Source: DASUAL01 sp035763805 (lineage in GTDB: Bacteria; Gemmatimonadota; Gemmatimonadetes; Gemmatimonadales; GWC2-71-9). From it: DNA of 64,000 nt. The notes below the pieces were generated by a model. It made no database searches, had not been told where the DNA came from, and saw only the letters and a list, made by a program, of their open reading frames with translations. The stretch spans positions 12,508-76,507 of the forward strand of contig DASUAL010000083.1 in assembly GCA_035763805.1 (NCBI GenBank), written 5' to 3'. This document shows, piece after piece, positions 25,679 to 34,607 of the stretch. Made by a program: the position numbers and the translations under genes. Each line of letters starts with the position of its first letter. The stretch's first letter is position 1.

Positions 25679-28120
25679 TCACCCGCCGCGGGGTTGTTCA
25701 ACCCCCAAGGCTGGGCTCGCGCCACTCCGCCCTGCGGGCACGCCCCAACCGACCAGGGCGGCGCTGCCGGCATAAGCCACGGCGCCGACCAGGAAGAGCG
25801 CCCTGGAGCCGGCTTCCAACGCGACCAGGGCGGCGAGTGGTGCGGCAATGACGGAGGCAAAGCCGTTCGCCGCCCAGGCCCATGCCACCAGTGGCGGATC
25901 ACCGCCCGCCAGCAGGCGGAGCCCGATCGGGAAGGGAGGCCCCATCGTAAACGCGAGCGGCACCAAAGCCAGGACGGCCACGGCGGCCCGCGCCATCCAG
26001 GGGCTCGGCTGGAGCAGATGCACGAGGTGGAGCAGGAAAGCGGAGCAGATCAACAACATCACCGCGACCGTAGCAGGCACGCGCCATCCGCGCGCCGGGC
26101 GCACGCGGTCGGACCACACGCTTCCTGCGCCGGAGGCGACGAGAAAAGCGGCCAGCGCCACAGCGACGCCGTAGATGGGGTGCCCCAACAGGAGACCGAG
26201 CTGCTGAATGGCGGCGATTTCAGCGGTGAGGTAGCCGAGACCGATCGCCGTGAAATAGCCGATGAGCCTGAGGGTCGGCCGACCCCCCGGCGCGCGGGAG
26301 CGCAGCGCGGCCGGCACGAGCAGGAGGAGGCCTGCCAGCACGACACTCTGGCAGAGCGTGGCCAGGAGGGCTACCGAGCCCCATTCCACGAACGGCAACC
26401 AGCTCCCCCGATCACTCGTCACAAACGCTCCGAGCGAGCGCGTGCGGACGAAGTGGTGCGGATACGGTCGCGCGTCGTCCGCGGGTCTCACATCGAACGG
26501 GTACGTGGAGGCGAATCGGGCAGCTGCGGCGCGTCCCGCCGCGGCCGCCGCCGCGGCGAGGAAAAGTGTGGGCTCATCGAGCTGGTTGAATGCGGGGGCG
26601 GGACGGCCAGTGCCGGGGAACCAGTCGACGTCGAAGCGGCACCGGGTCGCCCACGTTCTCAAGCCCTCGATCTCCGCCACCGTGAACCCGGCGGGCTTGA
26701 CGAGAACCGTCCCCGTGGCCCAGGTGCGGACCACAGCGAGCCCCGGCGGCGCGTCCGGCTGCCTGCGCCGCAGCGCCTCGGCCGCGGTGAGAATCACGCG
26801 CACGTTCTCGCGGGGCGGCACGGTGAGCCAGCGCGTGATGGCGAGCACACCGCCCTCGCTCAGCCGGTCAAGGTAGGCCGCGTAAGCTTCGACGGTGTGC
26901 AAGAAGTCCTCGTTCAGGGAATGAATCCCGGCGACGCTCGCACCGAATCCTCCAGCGGGGCCGAGCGTTACGAGGTCGAACTGCTCGCCGGCGCGCGCCA
27001 CATAGCTGCGTGCGTCCCCGACGATCCACTGCACGCGCGACCGAACGGCCGGCGGCGGCACCGGCCGCGCCAGCTCCTCGGTCAGCCTGGCGATGTCCGG
27101 ATGCAGCTCGACGGCTGTGACACTCCGGGCCCCATGGGCCAGGGCGTTCGAGACTTCAGTCCCGCCGCCCGCCCCGATGATGAGCACTCGGCGCTGGCTC
27201 CCCAGGGCGTACGGCGCGGCGGACGGAAGCCAGTCCAGCACCTCGACCCCGGTGGCTCCGCTGTCCCAGCTGGCAACGGCCCCGGCGATTTGTCCGTCTA
27301 CGAAGAGGGCCGTCTGGCTGGAGAACTGCCCGCGGAATGCGAGCGAGAGACCGGGAGCGAAGCGGAAGGCGGGCGCGGCCACGGCCACGACCCACCCCTC
27401 CGGGCTCGCGCGCTCGGCTGTCCGGCGCGCCGCCGGGTAGGCTTCCACCTGCGGCAACCCCTTGTACGGCGTGACGGCGATTCGCCAGAGGGGTCGCTGA
27501 AACACCGCGACGGCGACCAGGACGGGTAGCCACGCCAGAGACACGGTCCGCCAGGACTGCACGGCGCCGTGCGCAGCCACGACGCCCCCGGCGGACGCCA
27601 CGACCGCCGGCAGCGCGAGCGCCCGCGCCGGCGACGCCACCCAGAGGATTCCCAGAGCCAGGGCGGCGCCCAGCCCCGCGCCCAGAAAGCTGGCGCCATA
27701 GATCCGTCCGAGGTGATCCGGCTCCAGGGTGAGAGCCAGGACAACCGCGAAGGCTCCGGCGCTGAATGGCAGGGCGAGAAGCAGGTACACCAGGGCCAAG
27801 CGCGGCCACTGCGCGAGATCCCACGCCAGCTGTGTCGGATCCAACGCGATGAGGTGCACCAAGGTGGGGCTCAGCGTGAGCGTCACGGCGGTCAGCGTGC
27901 TGGCCCAGACGAACCACGGTGCAGCGCGTCGGTATCGCATCCCTCCGGCCAGCGCCCATGCCGTACCACTCACGCCCGAGCCGAGCATGGCGATGCCGAT
28001 CGCCATGTAGGCGAAGTGGTGGAAGTACTCGATAGCAAAAACTCGGGCGAGGAGAATCTCGTACGCAACGGTGCCGGCTGACAGCAGCATCACGGCCAGC
28101 GGTCGGGCGACTCGCGCCAC
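25679..28120 (-). CDS. Multi-pass membrane protein with spermidine-synthase-like domain
   Basis: 813 residues. Two hydrophobic blocks (about residues 1-220 and 560-800, around 14 helices in total) flank a Rossmann methyltransferase/spermidine-synthase-like domain: RRVLIIGAGGGTEVSNALAH, VTAVELHPDIARL, IVGDARSYVA. Polyamine-specific residues were not recognised, so aminopropyl transfer is not claimed. It ends about 30 nt from the ABC ATPase start and follows pcm after 5 nt. Confidence 0.75.
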   Translation of the reverse strand: MARVARPLAVMLLSAGTVAYEILLARVFAIEYFHHFAYMAIGIAMLGSGVSGTAWALAGGMRYRRAAPWFVWASTLTAVTLTLSPTLVHLIALDPTQLAWDLAQWPRLALVYLLLALPFSAGAFAVVLALTLEPDHLGRIYGASFLGAGLGAALALGILWVASPARALALPAVVASAGGVVAAHGAVQSWRTVSLAWLPVLVAVAVFQRPLWRIAVTPYKGLPQVEAYPAARRTAERASPEGWVVAVAAPAFRFAPGLSLAFRGQFSSQTALFVDGQIAGAVASWDSGATGVEVLDWLPSAAPYALGSQRRVLIIGAGGGTEVSNALAHGARSVTAVELHPDIARLTEELARPVPPPAVRSRVQWIVGDARSYVARAGEQFDLVTLGPAGGFGASVAGIHSLNEDFLHTVEAYAAYLDRLSEGGVLAITRWLTVPPRENVRVILTAAEALRRRQPDAPPGLAVVRTWATGTVLVKPAGFTVAEIEGLRTWATRCRFDVDWFPGTGRPAPAFNQLDEPTLFLAAAAAAAGRAAAARFASTYPFDVRPADDARPYPHHFVRTRSLGAFVTSDRGSWLPFVEWGSVALLATLCQSVVLAGLLLLVPAALRSRAPGGRPTLRLIGYFTAIGLGYLTAEIAAIQQLGLLLGHPIYGVAVALAAFLVASGAGSVWSDRVRPARGWRVPATVAVMLLICSAFLLHLVHLLQPSPWMARAAVAVLALVPLAFTMGPPFPIGLRLLAGGDPPLVAWAWAANGFASVIAAPLAALVALEAGSRALFLVGAVAYAGSAALVGWGVPAGRSGASPALGVEQPRGG

Positions 28121-28125
28121 GGGGC

Positions 28126-28836
28126 TCAGCGCAGGCCGCTCAACATCGGCACGAAGCGCACCGGCAGGAGGTTCCGTGTGCGCAGGTCGCCCGCCGCGTC
28201 CTGTTCGACCAGGATGAGGTTCTGGACGCCGTACACGCTTCCCACGGGAATCACCATGCGACCACCGGGCTTCAGCTGGCGCAGGAGTACCGGCGGGATG
28301 AATCCGGCGGCTGCGGTCACCAGGATGGCGTCGAACGGCGCCGCGGCTGCCCAGCCGTCGTATCCGTCCGCGTGACGGACAGTAACGTTCCCGAACCCCA
28401 GCTGCTCGAGGCGCTCGCGCGCGCTGGTGGCGAGGGCCTCGAAGATCTCGACCGTATACACCTCACACCCGATCGCGGCCAGGATCGCCGCCTGGTAGCC
28501 CGATCCCGTGCCGACTTCGAGGACCCGCATGCCCGCCTTGGGCCGGATCGTCTCGGTCATGTAGGCCACGATGTAGGGCTGCGAGATGGTCTGGCCGAAG
28601 CCGATCGGCAGGGGGTGGTCTCCGTAGGCGCGGTCGCGCTGCTCGGCCGGGACGAATGCGTGGCGCGGGACAGTACGCATGGCGGAGAGCGTCGCCGGAT
28701 CGCGGACGCCGTGTGCGGCGATCTGCTGTTCCACCATGGCGAGCCGTTGCGCGCGGTAACGCGCGTCGGCGGCGTGCTGGAGGTCCTGGCCGTCCGCGGC
28801 GCCGGCGACCAGGGCCAGCGCCGGCAGGATGCGCAC
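28126..28836 (-). CDS. pcm: Protein-L-isoaspartate O-methyltransferase, probably exported
   Basis: 236 residues from a GTG at 28836. It repairs isoaspartyl damage using SAM. The core is intact: RTVPRHAFVPAEQRDRAYGD, LPIGFGQTISQPYIVAYMTE, VLEVGTGSGYQAAILA. The first about 16 residues (MRILPALALVAGAADG) look like a short signal peptide, which would put the enzyme in the periplasm, as found for some family members. The start overlaps the stop of the di-heme gene by 1 nt (TAGTG). Confidence 0.92.
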   Translation of the reverse strand: MRILPALALVAGAADGQDLQHAADARYRAQRLAMVEQQIAAHGVRDPATLSAMRTVPRHAFVPAEQRDRAYGDHPLPIGFGQTISQPYIVAYMTETIRPKAGMRVLEVGTGSGYQAAILAAIGCEVYTVEIFEALATSARERLEQLGFGNVTVRHADGYDGWAAAAPFDAILVTAAAGFIPPVLLRQLKPGGRMVIPVGSVYGVQNLILVEQDAAGDLRTRNLLPVRFVPMLSGLR

Positions 28837-29981
28837 TACAACGTCTTGAGGAATGCGATCAGCGCGGCCCGATCGCGGGCGGGAAGGGCTTTGAAGCGAT
28901 CGCGTGCAGCGGCCCCCTCGCCGCCGTGCAGGTCGATCGCCTGCTCGGGCGTCGTGGCCCGGCCGTCGTGCAGGAAACGTTTCGCGTCCCGCAGGTCCAT
29001 CAGCGGCTCCGTCCGGAATTCGGAGGGAGTCGCGAGACCGAGGCAGATATCGGCCAGGTCAGGGCCCATGTCGTGCAGCAGGAGGTCCGTGTAGGCCGCG
29101 ACCTCCTTGTTCCGCAGGGCGCGCACCGAGTGGTTGCCCGTGCGCAGCGTCGGGATGTGGCAGGCAGCGCAGCCGATCTCCGAGAACACCGCCCGGCCCC
29201 GTTTTCCCTCCTTGCCGGCCCGCGTGGGGGTCGGCGCCGCGAGAAAGCGCATGAACGCGTTGGTCAGGTCGAGCGCGTCCTGGTTGATCTCCGGGTCCTG
29301 GGTTGGATCGACGCCGGCCGGGATCGGCTGCCCGCCGATCGTTTCCTCGGTGCGCACCGCGGGGTTCGTGATGCCTTGCTCGAGGACGAACGCCCCCGCA
29401 TTGAACTCGTCGAGCGTCGGCACGAACGCCTTGCGCCCCAGGCGACCCATCCGGCCGTCGAAGAACCGATTGGGTCGCCCCGAGATGCCATCGCCATCCC
29501 GGTCGTCGGGGTCGGCGTACCTCAGGAGCACCGAGTCGGGAACGGCGTCGAGCAGACCTCGGCCGAAGACCACCGGCGACGTCCGCGAGGCGCGGACGGG
29601 CGCGGAGGGCGGGAACGGCTCCCGGTCAATCCCGAGGGCTTGCTTGAGTGCGGGCGTCGTGGCCTGTTGGATCACGGGGCCACCTTCGCCGGCGAGCGGA
29701 TCGCACAATCCGGCCCTCACGACGGTGGCGTGCACCTCGACTTCGTCGCCACTGCCGCCCGCGACGGGGTCTTCGTGACACTGCCCACACGCGATCGAGT
29801 TGAACAGGGGCCCGAGTCCCGTCTGCGGCGTAAACACCGAGTCGAACACGACCTTGCCCTGCTTGAAACGCTCGCGCTCGGCACGCGTGAGCCCAGGGAG
29901 CGGGTCGCCGGGCTTGAGCCGTTGGCAGGCGGCCGTCGCCAGTGCCAGCGCCGCGGCCGCCCAGACGGTCGCCCGGATCAC
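28836..29981 (-). CDS. Di-heme c-type oxidoreductase-like lipoprotein (DHOR/DUF1111)
   Basis: 381 residues. A lipobox (LALATAAC) gives a probable lipoprotein. Two heme-c sites, CGQCH and CAACH, and the family stretch DPDDRDGDGISGRPNRF match the DHOR/DUF1111 group of MauG-like di-heme proteins. Electron partner and substrate are unknown. It overlaps the preceding small gene by 4 nt. Confidence 0.88.
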   Translation of the reverse strand: MIRATVWAAAALALATAACQRLKPGDPLPGLTRAERERFKQGKVVFDSVFTPQTGLGPLFNSIACGQCHEDPVAGGSGDEVEVHATVVRAGLCDPLAGEGGPVIQQATTPALKQALGIDREPFPPSAPVRASRTSPVVFGRGLLDAVPDSVLLRYADPDDRDGDGISGRPNRFFDGRMGRLGRKAFVPTLDEFNAGAFVLEQGITNPAVRTEETIGGQPIPAGVDPTQDPEINQDALDLTNAFMRFLAAPTPTRAGKEGKRGRAVFSEIGCAACHIPTLRTGNHSVRALRNKEVAAYTDLLLHDMGPDLADICLGLATPSEFRTEPLMDLRDAKRFLHDGRATTPEQAIDLHGGEGAAARDRFKALPARDRAALIAFLKTL

Positions 29982-30307
29982 GGGTCACCCCGCTTGACCT
30001 CGATCCGGTCGGCGAGCAGTCCGGCGTCGGTCAGCCGGCAGTCGGCGCGCACCACGGCGCCGGGCGCGAGGTCGCCCAGGGAGATGGACCTGCCTTCGCT
30101 CGCGATCAGCGCGGTGGGGAGGACGCGGATTTGTACGACCCGCACCGCGTGTCCCACCCCCGTGAGGAGGTCCAGTGAGCCCGTGCGGACGTTCACGGTG
30201 TGGACCGTGCCCTGGTAGGTGTAGGGCACCTCCCGTTGCGCCGGCAGCGCCGCGGCGGGCAATAGCAGGAAGGCGGTGAGCGCAGCCGCCGGTGTGAGGT
30301 GCTTCAT
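29978..30307 (-). CDS. Small secreted protein, possible copper/OB-like fold
   Basis: 109 residues with a clear signal peptide (LTAFLLLPAAALPAQ). The mature part (YTYQGTVHTVNVRTGSLDLL, DLAPGAVVRADCRLTDAGLL) is a small beta-barrel-like domain recalling DUF5666 proteins. It is co-transcribed with the di-heme gene by a 4-nt overlap, so a role in the same extracytoplasmic redox unit is possible. Function unknown. Confidence 0.6.
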   Translation of the reverse strand: MKHLTPAAALTAFLLLPAAALPAQREVPYTYQGTVHTVNVRTGSLDLLTGVGHAVRVVQIRVLPTALIASEGRSISLGDLAPGAVVRADCRLTDAGLLADRIEVKRGDP

Positions 30308-30405
30308 GCAGCCTCCCGGGGTTCGTTTCCCCCCGCATAGTGGTGAGGGCGGGCCGGGGAGTCAATGTCGCGGGGTCACGACGCGCGGGCCACCGTTGCT
30401 CGTTG

Positions 30406-32676
30406 CTACGGCGTGAGCTGCTCGAGTTGCTCGGCGGCGCGGTCGATCAGCTCGGTTTCCGCCCCGAGCGTCTGCGACATCCGGCGGATCTGCTCGTCCA
30501 CGTCCGTCCAAGCCTTCTGTTCGATCGCCTCGCGCACGCCGGGGAGCGTCTTGACGCCGTAGCCCGTGTAGAAGCCGGGTGCGTACACCTGATGGCGATA
30601 CCACGGCCGGCGGGGCAGGCCGTCGGCGCGGGTGAGCGCGCGCTCGGCTCTGAGCAGCGTGCCGTTGAGCGCGCGCGCCTCGGGGCGAGCAAGCGCGGCG
30701 CGGCTCGCCTGCGCTGCGGCGAAGGCCTTCTCGTAGCGGTCGGCGGCGCGGGTGAGCGCGTCCACCGCGTTGCCGAGCGGGGCAAAATTGAGGTGCGGCG
30801 GGATCTCCTGTTTGGCGGGCGGCACGTAGCGCTCGCGCGGGTCCGCCGTTGCGGTGAAGACCCCTTCGTCGATCTGCCGGTTCCGCTCGCGCACCTCCTC
30901 CTGCTTGTCCTTGTGGAGCTTCTCCACCTCGCGCGCGTACCGTCCAACCGTCTCCGCGAGGCCGGTGAAGTCGTAGGGGACGACGTCGGCGTCGGCGAGC
31001 CGCAGCACCGCGGTCCCGACGGTCTGCGCGAGCGCGCGGCCGTACACGAACGACGTGTCGTTGAACGTCGTGTACCACTTGAAGTCGTCGTAGATCGAGT
31101 GGTAGATGCCGCCGTCGTCTTCTCCGCCGAAGCCGAGATGCAGCGACGCGATGCCGGCGTGCTGAAGGAACGGCGTGTAGTCCGATCCCGAGCCGAGCGC
31201 AGCGATGCGCAGCTCGGGGCGCTGGCGCGCCTCGTCGCGGGCCTCCTGGGACGCCGCGTCCCGGATGGTGCGGAGCTGACGCCGCTTCCACACGCTGAGC
31301 TTCGTCTGCGGGTCCTCGATGTCGCGCGCGACGGCGTTGATGAACTTCTCGAGCGAGTGGGAGCCGCCCATGAACAGATAGCCGCGGCCGTTGGTGTCGC
31401 TGTTGAGGTACGCGACGGCCTTGGTCGCGAGCTCATCGGCGTGCGCTTCGACCCACTCCGTCGAGCCCAGCAGCGCCGGCTCCTCGGCGTCCCACGCGGC
31501 ATAGATGATGGTGCGGCGCGGTCGCCAGCCCTGCGCGAGCAAGGCCCCAAGCCCACGCGCCTCCTCGAGCAGGGGCACGAGCCCCGAGACCGGGTCCTCG
31601 GCGCCGTTCACCCAGGCGTCGTGGTGGTTGCCGCGGATGATCCACTCGTCCGGCGCGGAGGCGCCGGGGATGCGGGCGATCACGTTGTACAGCGTCCTGA
31701 GACCCCAGTCGAACTTGACGCGCAGCCGTACCTTCGCTGGACCGGGGCCGACGTGGTAGGTGAAGCCGAGCCCGCCGCGCCAGCCGTCCGGCGCCATGGG
31801 TCCCTTGAGCGCCGCGAGCAGCGGCTGGGCGTCGCCGTAGGAGAGCGGCAGGACCGGGATCTTCGTGAGCGTCGGGGCCTCCCTGACCGGGAGGCGCTTC
31901 GCGTCCTTGGTCGCGCCTACGCCGGGCGTGAGCGGGTCACCCGGATAGAGCGGCATGTCCATCACGCTGCCGCGCTGAACGCCCTCCTTCGGCCGCCAGG
32001 GGCCGAGCGGGTAGACGTCGCCCTGGGTGTAGCCGTCGTCCGCGGGATCGGAGTAGATGAGGCAGCCCACCGCGCCGTGCTCGGCCGCGAGCTTGGGCTT
32101 GATGCCGCGCCACGACAAGCCGTAGCGCGCGATCACGATCGCACCCTTCACCGAGATTCCCATCCGCTCGAGCCGCTCGTAGTCCGCCGGGACGCCGTAG
32201 TTGACGTACACGAGCGGCGCGGTCACGTCGCCGTCCACTGAGAAGGCGTTGTAGGTCGGGAGCTGCTCCGCCTGCTGGCTCGAGGTCGGATCGCCGGGCA
32301 CGGGCGGCTCCTGCAGCCGGGCGCGGAACCGCGTCGGCTCGACCAGCTCGACCACGCGCTCCTGCGGGGTGGGGAACAGCACGTCGAACGTCTCGATCTG
32401 GGCGTCCCACGCGAAACTCTTGAACTTGGCCAGGATCCACTCGGCGTTCGCCTTGCCGTACGGCGAGCCGACGTGGTGGGGCCACGCGGAGAGCCGGCGC
32501 ATGTACTCGCGCAAGCTGTCGGGGCTCGGCACCGCGCGGAACACGGCCTCCCGCTCGCGCTGCGCCCTGGCCGACTCGGCGGTGAAGCCGCGGAGATCGT
32601 CGGTGGTGGAAGGAGCGGCAGCGAGCAAGAACGCGCCGAGCGCGGACGCGGCGAGCGGAGTCGCGACGAGACGCAT
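30406..32676 (-). CDS. Secreted M28 metallopeptidase, glutamate carboxypeptidase II/PSMA type
   Basis: 756 residues with a signal peptide (LAASALGAFLLAAAPS). The PA insert (about 150-300), the M28 catalytic domain and a C-terminal helical dimerisation-like domain follow in the PSMA order. Zinc ligands are visible: NHHDAWVNGAEDPVSG (His and bridging Asp), AWDAEEPALLGSTEW (Glu pair), YLNSDTNG and GGIYHSIYDDFKWY (His). It should remove acidic or other C-terminal residues from peptides outside the cytoplasm. Just after its stop, a short repeat of GAGCAAC-like 7-mers occurs. Confidence 0.92.
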   Translation of the reverse strand: MRLVATPLAASALGAFLLAAAPSTTDDLRGFTAESARAQREREAVFRAVPSPDSLREYMRRLSAWPHHVGSPYGKANAEWILAKFKSFAWDAQIETFDVLFPTPQERVVELVEPTRFRARLQEPPVPGDPTSSQQAEQLPTYNAFSVDGDVTAPLVYVNYGVPADYERLERMGISVKGAIVIARYGLSWRGIKPKLAAEHGAVGCLIYSDPADDGYTQGDVYPLGPWRPKEGVQRGSVMDMPLYPGDPLTPGVGATKDAKRLPVREAPTLTKIPVLPLSYGDAQPLLAALKGPMAPDGWRGGLGFTYHVGPGPAKVRLRVKFDWGLRTLYNVIARIPGASAPDEWIIRGNHHDAWVNGAEDPVSGLVPLLEEARGLGALLAQGWRPRRTIIYAAWDAEEPALLGSTEWVEAHADELATKAVAYLNSDTNGRGYLFMGGSHSLEKFINAVARDIEDPQTKLSVWKRRQLRTIRDAASQEARDEARQRPELRIAALGSGSDYTPFLQHAGIASLHLGFGGEDDGGIYHSIYDDFKWYTTFNDTSFVYGRALAQTVGTAVLRLADADVVPYDFTGLAETVGRYAREVEKLHKDKQEEVRERNRQIDEGVFTATADPRERYVPPAKQEIPPHLNFAPLGNAVDALTRAADRYEKAFAAAQASRAALARPEARALNGTLLRAERALTRADGLPRRPWYRHQVYAPGFYTGYGVKTLPGVREAIEQKAWTDVDEQIRRMSQTLGAETELIDRAAEQLEQLTP

Positions 32677-32705
32677 GCGAGGGACCTCGAGTGAGGGGAG
32701 CGAGG

Positions 32706-32776
32706 TTGGCCCCCTTGGATTCGAACCAAGATTCCCGGATCCAAAGTCCGGTGTCCTGCCATTGGACGAGGGGCCA
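32706..32776 (-). tRNA. tRNA-Gln (anticodon UUG)
   Basis: On the minus strand the acceptor arms TGGCCCC and GGGGCCA pair over 7 bp. The anticodon stem CCGGA/TCCGG encloses the loop CTTTGGA (anticodon TTG). The T-arm CTTGG-TTCGAAT-CCAAG is canonical. The 3' CCA is not encoded. Confidence 0.93.
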
Positions 32777-32913
32777 GCGCCGACAGAGGCTACAACTTCG
32801 CCACATCAGCGACCGCGGGCAACGGCGGTCCCCCAAGAAAAACGCTCCGACGTGCGGCAGGGTCGGAGCGGCTGGGCGCGCGGGGTGGGCCCCTCGCCGT
32901 CAGTGCAGCCGCC

Positions 32914-33291
32914 TCAGCCGGTCTCCCACCAGGCGACTTCGCCGCGATGCCCGCACTCGGGGCACTTGGTCTCCCTCGGGTGGCCGATGAGTCGCACGCG
33001 AGTGCCCGACACGGGACAGACGGCGTAGATGCGCCCGAGATCGGACCGAGTCCCGAGCGCCGGGTTGGCGCTGTTCACCGCACGGTACACGACCGTGAAC
33101 CGCTCCGGCCGCTGCGTGCGGACCTCGATCAAGTCGTTGGGCACGGCGACGTGCCGCCCCTTGACCTCGAGCACGATGCGCGTGCTTCCGGTGCTGACGA
33201 TCGGATACCACGCCCCCTGCCGTGGCATCGGGGACGCATCGAACCGCGGTCCCGCCGCCCACACTCGGGCCCAGCCTAGTGGTTTGCTCAT
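32914..33291 (-). CDS. Conserved small protein with C-terminal CxxC
   Basis: 125 residues, not assigned to a named family. It has an N-terminal segment of even charge (GAWYPIVSTGSTRIVLEVKG, then VAVPNDLIEVRTQRPERF) and a C-terminal half with CPVSG and CPECGHRGEVAWWETG. These could bind zinc through a CPxxG/CPECG pair. The layout suggests a small metal-binding regulatory or RNA-binding protein. It lies alone between tRNA-Gln and the EF-Tu-domain-like gene. Confidence 0.6.
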   Translation of the reverse strand: MSKPLGWARVWAAGPRFDASPMPRQGAWYPIVSTGSTRIVLEVKGRHVAVPNDLIEVRTQRPERFTVVYRAVNSANPALGTRSDLGRIYAVCPVSGTRVRLIGHPRETKCPECGHRGEVAWWETG

Positions 33292-33410
33292 GAGGAAGTG
33301 CTTCTATTAGGTATGGCGTCGCCGCGGTCGGCGCTCTGTGATCCAACTTACAGACCGGGCCCGTTCAGCGCGTCCCGCAGCTCACTCCCGCGGCGGTCGG
33401 TCGACGGTGG

Positions 33411-33665
33411 TCACGTCACTTTGAGCACCTGATCGTGCGGCCGGGCACGGTCCACGATCTGAATCGCGACCTCGTCGCCCGCCTTGGCGCGCTCGACCTT
33501 CTGGTGGTTCACTTCCATCGAGGCGACCTGCTCGGTGAAATCGGTCGTGTGACCGTGGAAGCGGACGCGGTCGCCGACGGCAAGCTCGCCCTCCGTCAGC
33601 CGGACCACCGCGACACTCGGCCCCTTGAAGTAGTGGACGACGGTTCCGACGAGCTGCTCGGGCAT
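33411..33665 (-). CDS. Stand-alone EF-Tu domain-II-like protein
   Basis: 84 residues: LVGTVVHYFKGPSVAVVRLT, GELAVGDRVRFHGHTTDFTE, QVASMEVNHQKVERAKAGDE, VAIQIVDRARPHDQVLKV. This is the beta-barrel domain II found in translation GTPases, without a GTPase domain. Short free-standing copies are known and usually named translation elongation factor-like, with no proven role. GGAGGAGG lies a few nt upstream of the ATG. Confidence 0.85.
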   Translation of the reverse strand: MPEQLVGTVVHYFKGPSVAVVRLTEGELAVGDRVRFHGHTTDFTEQVASMEVNHQKVERAKAGDEVAIQIVDRARPHDQVLKVT

Positions 33666-33708
33666 GGGAACCTCCTCCTCCTTAACGTAGGGGCAGTCCG
33701 GCGCGCCG

Positions 33709-34590
33709 CTAGGGAAGCGGCTCCGGGCCAGGCGCTGGCTCCGCGCGGGTTCTCGTCTTGATCAGCTGCTGCTGCTTCTCGCCCAGCATCATGGCCGCGT
33801 CGTCGCGCAACCGTTCGTTGGCATACGCCGCGGCCACGGCGCTCCCCGAGCCGCACAGCCGCACCCAGTAGGGGTGGGTCTGCGCCAGCTTCTCGTACAG
33901 CGCGCGCAGCGGCGGGTGCTTGCCGAAGACGGGCATCTCGAAGTCATTGCCGCCCAGCCGGCCCACGCTGCTCCAGCTGGTGAACGCCGGCGCGTCGAGC
34001 ACGACCGGCCCCCGTGTTGCCGGCTCGGGGTGGAGCTCGTCCCACCACTGGTAGGCGTCGGGTGTCGCGACGGCGATCGGGGGCACCGCGACGAGCACCG
34101 GTGCCGCGGGCGGGGGCTCGAGCCGGAACAGCCGCTCGCCGCGGCCCCAGGCGGCCGCGGCGGGGGCGCCGCTCGCGAAGAAGGCGACGTCAGCTCCGAG
34201 CCGCACGCCGAATTGCATCAGCTCGTGGCGCGGCACGACGCCTCCCGCGAGCGCGTTCACGGCGTGGAGCGCCGCGGCGGCGTCGCTCGAGCCGCCGCCG
34301 AGCCCGGCTCGCACGGGGATCTGTTTCGTGAGCTCGATCGTCACGCCGAACGTGTTGCCGGTTGCCTGGAGCACGGCGCGCGCCGCGCGTACGGCGAGGT
34401 TGTCGTCCGGCGACCCGAGGTCCGGCCCGTGGACGGTGAGCGTGACGCCGGCCTTGGTGCGCGTGACCACGAGCTCGTCGGCGAGCTCGAGGAGCGCGAA
34501 GGCCGTTTCGATCTGATGGAAGGTCCCCGACGCTTCCCGCGCGAGAATGCGCAGGAACAGGTTCACCTTCGCGTGGGCGGCGATCCGCAC
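33709..34590 (-). CDS. ispE: 4-diphosphocytidyl-2-C-methyl-D-erythritol kinase
   Basis: 293 residues from a GTG at 34590, favoured by GGGGGA upstream; a GTG at 34605 is possible. It phosphorylates CDP-ME in the MEP isoprenoid pathway. GHMP-kinase motifs: AHAKVNLFLRIL, the P-loop PVRAGLGGGSSDAAAAL and the C-terminal LCGSGSAVAAAY. Directly follows the LPG-synthase-type membrane gene. Confidence 0.94.
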   Translation of the reverse strand: MRIAAHAKVNLFLRILAREASGTFHQIETAFALLELADELVVTRTKAGVTLTVHGPDLGSPDDNLAVRAARAVLQATGNTFGVTIELTKQIPVRAGLGGGSSDAAAALHAVNALAGGVVPRHELMQFGVRLGADVAFFASGAPAAAAWGRGERLFRLEPPPAAPVLVAVPPIAVATPDAYQWWDELHPEPATRGPVVLDAPAFTSWSSVGRLGGNDFEMPVFGKHPPLRALYEKLAQTHPYWVRLCGSGSAVAAAYANERLRDDAAMMLGEKQQQLIKTRTRAEPAPGPEPLP

Positions 34591-34607
34591 GCGGTCCCCC
34601 GCCACCG

